From NCBI GenBank assembly GCA_002450255.1, contig DJYW01000084.1, positions 16,523 through 22,313 on the forward strand: a stretch of 5,791 nucleotides of DNA. The letters are read 5' to 3'. Positions 5,694-5,791 of this stretch are shown one piece after another (position 1 is the first letter of the stretch; each line of letters starts with the position of its first letter). Source of the DNA: Gammaproteobacteria bacterium UBA6968. Lineage in GTDB: Bacteria; Pseudomonadota; Gammaproteobacteria; Pseudomonadales; Azotimanducaceae. The notes beneath the pieces are model-generated. The model was not told where the DNA came from, did not search any database, and worked only from the letters and a program-made list of their open reading frames with translations. The position numbers and the translations under genes were made by a program.

Positions 5694-5791
5694 TTAGTTG
5701 CGTTTTTGCAGGACTTTATACACCCGGTGGTTGGCGCGCGATCTCGCGATATCGAATGCTGCCATCCCTCTGCAATCCTTCTCTCTGCAAT
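5694..5791 (-). CDS. C-terminal fragment of an ankyrin-repeat protein (cut by window edge)
   Basis: A minus-strand frame enters at the right edge, stays open for 31 complete codons and ends at TAA (5696-5694). The residues DCRGMAAFDIARSRANHRV followed by YKVLQKRN fit an ankyrin-repeat consensus (D-x-x-G-x-T-A-x-x-x-A-x-x-x-x-x-x-x-x-V-x-x-L-L), with the usual Thr replaced by Ala, and look like a final capping repeat plus a short basic tail. Ankyrin repeats bind proteins, so the function depends on the missing part. The stop lies 125 nt before the dctP start on the same strand, so the gene could be upstream in the same transcript. There are only 31 residues, hence moderate confidence; the other two frames also run open for some distance but resemble nothing known. 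Confidence 0.6.
   Translation of the reverse strand, partial: CREKDCRGMAAFDIARSRANHRVYKVLQKRN

Noticed and set aside
5737..5748. Inverted repeat CGCGA-TC-TCGCG, a possible operator for the TRAP operon
   Set aside because: Only 5-bp arms, located inside the ankyrin-like coding frame and about 170 nt from the dctP start.
5768..5791. 9-bp direct repeat CTCTGCAAT (5768-5776 and 5783-5791), a possible operator pair
   Set aside because: The 15-nt period equals five codons and both copies lie in the ankyrin-like reading frame, so coding explains them.

Overview
The window looks like ordinary chromosomal DNA of a proteobacterium, most likely a marine-type gammaproteobacterium. The basis is a P-Q-M TRAP transporter operon of the mannitol/chloroaromatic (TakP-like) type, AAGGA-type ribosome binding sites, and moderate, mixed-GC codon use. 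The lineage is an inference from general family knowledge; nothing in the window is diagnostic. No mobile element, CRISPR array, rRNA or tRNA was seen.

Layout from left to right. (1) Positions 1-16 hold the first five codons of a leftward gene running off the left edge, marked by a well-placed AAGGA. (2) Positions 17-565 are a long intergenic stretch between that gene and a rightward gene. It contains a GC-rich hairpin at 210-233 and a start-less open frame of unknown meaning. (3) Positions 566-1393 (+) encode an inositol-monophosphatase-superfamily phosphatase with the HisN (histidinol-phosphatase) signature. (4) After a 183-nt convergent gap, 1577-2170 (-) encode a stand-alone PurN-type glycinamide ribonucleotide formyltransferase with its catalytic Asn/His/Asp intact. 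(5) After a further 249-nt gap, a complete TRAP transporter operon reads leftward: dctP (4435-5568), dctQ (3759-4403) and dctM (2420-3769). (6) At the right edge, on the same strand, 5694-5789 encode the C-terminal 31 residues of another protein that fits an ankyrin repeat. It is too short to appear in a routine ORF listing.

How the genes work together. DctP captures a carboxylate-type substrate in the periplasm, and the DctQ/DctM membrane pair imports it, by family knowledge driven by a sodium gradient. The conserved carboxylate-binding arginine is present (R200 of DctP), but the substrate cannot be named. The HisN-like phosphatase (histidine or inositol phosphate metabolism) and PurN (purine synthesis) are separate housekeeping-type genes that happen to converge; PurN also sits downstream of the TRAP operon on the same strand but has its own promoter-like sequence.

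Nothing here amounts to a novel system. The points most worth checking are the ankyrin-like fragment beside the TRAP operon, the unusual PurN type, the likely dctM start correction, and the function of the HisN-like enzyme.
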